Part shown: one piece after another, positions 6,336-7,104 of the stretch
Position numbering within the stretch: the first letter of the stretch is position 1
How the letters are laid out: every line of letters begins with the position of its first letter
Assembly (NCBI GenBank): GCA_030145365.1
Contig: JAQYVS010000306.1
Coordinates: 1 to 7,104, forward strand
Origin: Desulfofustis sp.
GTDB taxonomy: Bacteria; Desulfobacterota; Desulfobulbia; Desulfobulbales; Desulfocapsaceae
Reading direction: 5' to 3'
DNA: 7,104 nucleotides
Notes under the pieces: model-generated
What the model was told of the DNA's origin: nothing
The model's input: only the letters and a program-made list of their open reading frames with translations
Databases searched by the model: none
Translations under genes and position numbers: made by a program

Positions 6336-7104
6336 TTAGGTTCTGATCATTTCAGCAATCTGGAACGCGACTTCAAGGCTCTGTTCAGCGTTAAGCCGGG
6401 GATCACAGGTGGTTTGGTAGTTGAGGTTAAGGTCGTTATCATCGATATCTCGAGCGCCGCCGATGCACTCGGTAACGTCGTCTCCGGTCAGTTCAAAATG
6501 GACACCGCCCGGCACTGTTCCCTCGGCCCAGTGAATTTCAAAAAAGGAGGTGACTTCTGTCAGGATATCGTTGAATTTTCTGGTTTTGTGGCCGCTTCCT
6601 GAGGTGTAAGTGTTGGCGTGCATGGGATCACAACTCCAGACGATGTTGCACCCTTCCCGCTTCATTTCCCGCAATAACGGTGGCAAGGCGGTTTCAATTT
6701 TGTCCTTGCCCAATCGGGTGATCAGGGTGAGACGGCCCGCTTCATTGGATGGGTTTAGCGTCTGGACCAATCGTTTGATGTCGTCAATTTCATAATTGGG
6801 GCCAATTTTCACCCCGATTGGGTTAAGCACACCGCGCAGAAATTCCACATGAGCGCCGTCTATCTGGCGGGTACGCTCGCCGATCCAGAGCAGATGGGCC
6901 GAGCAGTCGTAACAGTCTCCAGTGGTTGAATCTATTCTGGTTAACGCCTGTTCGTAGCCGAGCAGCAATGCCTCGTGAGAGGTGAATAATTGCGCCTGGT
7001 TGATCTGCGGACTGTCCACCGAAATACCGATGGTTTCCATAAACTGGATTGCCTGATCGATCTGCCGGGCCATACGTTCATAGGTTTGGCCCATCGGTGA
7101 CTGT
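6336..7104 (-). CDS. Class II 3-deoxy-D-arabino-heptulosonate 7-phosphate (DAHP) synthase, C-terminal part (5' end outside window)
   Basis: DAHP synthase condenses phosphoenolpyruvate and erythrose 4-phosphate, the first step of the shikimate pathway to aromatic amino acids. The frame is open to the window edge and gives 256 codons including the stop. Class II (plant/mycobacterial-type) enzymes are about 450 residues, so roughly the N-terminal 200, including the metal-binding Cys, are outside the window. The ATG at 7094 is internal, since the frame continues upstream with QSP. Class II hallmarks seen in order are SHEALLLGYE, WIGERTRQIDGAH, NPIGVKIGP, GRLTLITR, WSCDPMHANT, PGGVHFELTGDDVTECIGGA and CDPRLNAEQSLE. 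By comparison with the mycobacterial enzyme, metal ligands are the His at 6618-6620, the Glu at 6492-6494 and the Asp at 6402-6404; all three are intact. Regulatory inserts cannot be judged because the N-terminal part is missing. It is on the same strand as the HtrA gene, 182 bases upstream of that gene's start, with a hairpin between. Family assignment is very secure. Confidence 0.96.
   Translation of the reverse strand, partial: QSPMGQTYERMARQIDQAIQFMETIGISVDSPQINQAQLFTSHEALLLGYEQALTRIDSTTGDCYDCSAHLLWIGERTRQIDGAHVEFLRGVLNPIGVKIGPNYEIDDIKRLVQTLNPSNEAGRLTLITRLGKDKIETALPPLLREMKREGCNIVWSCDPMHANTYTSGSGHKTRKFNDILTEVTSFFEIHWAEGTVPGGVHFELTGDDVTECIGGARDIDDNDLNLNYQTTCDPRLNAEQSLEVAFQIAEMIRT

Overview
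The window looks like an ordinary chromosomal segment of a Gram-negative bacterium. It holds protein-quality-control and DNA-repair housekeeping genes plus one aromatic-biosynthesis gene. A secreted HtrA/Deg protease with a cleavable signal peptide implies a periplasm. The overall look (about 818-residue Lon, DegQ-like Do protease, class II DAHP synthase, roughly balanced base composition) would suit a deltaproteobacterial/Desulfobacterota-type organism. That placement is an impression from protein similarity, not something I could test. I see no mobile element, CRISPR array, tRNA or rRNA, and no sign of recent transfer.

Layout, left to right. On the + strand: the 3' part of radA (2-997, 5' end outside the window); a likely sigma70-type promoter (1034-1062); an unrecognised multi-pass membrane protein (1100-1795); an overlapping 38-codon single-span membrane protein (1785-1901); a gene-free stretch (1902-2138) with a nested hairpin and a near-consensus promoter (2053-2080); and lon (2139-4595). 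Lon ends at a tandem hairpin region (4616-4701) whose second hairpin has a T6 tract. On the - strand, convergent with lon: an HtrA/Do-family periplasmic protease (4702-6153). Upstream of it is a regulatory gap with a candidate promoter and an inverted repeat. Last comes the 3' part of a class II DAHP synthase (6336-7104, 5' end outside the window), with a hairpin just after its stop.

Together, cytoplasmic Lon and a periplasmic Deg protease sit tail to tail, covering proteolysis in two compartments. RadA carries a Lon-like C-terminal domain in which the positions of Lon's catalytic Ser and Lys are Ala and Arg, so an active Lon fold and a proteolytically dead one lie about 3 kb apart. DAHP synthase starts the shikimate pathway and appears functionally unrelated to its neighbours.

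I did not find a convincing new system. The least explained parts are the overlapping membrane-protein pair (1100-1901), the structured lon upstream region, and the double hairpin between the two protease genes.
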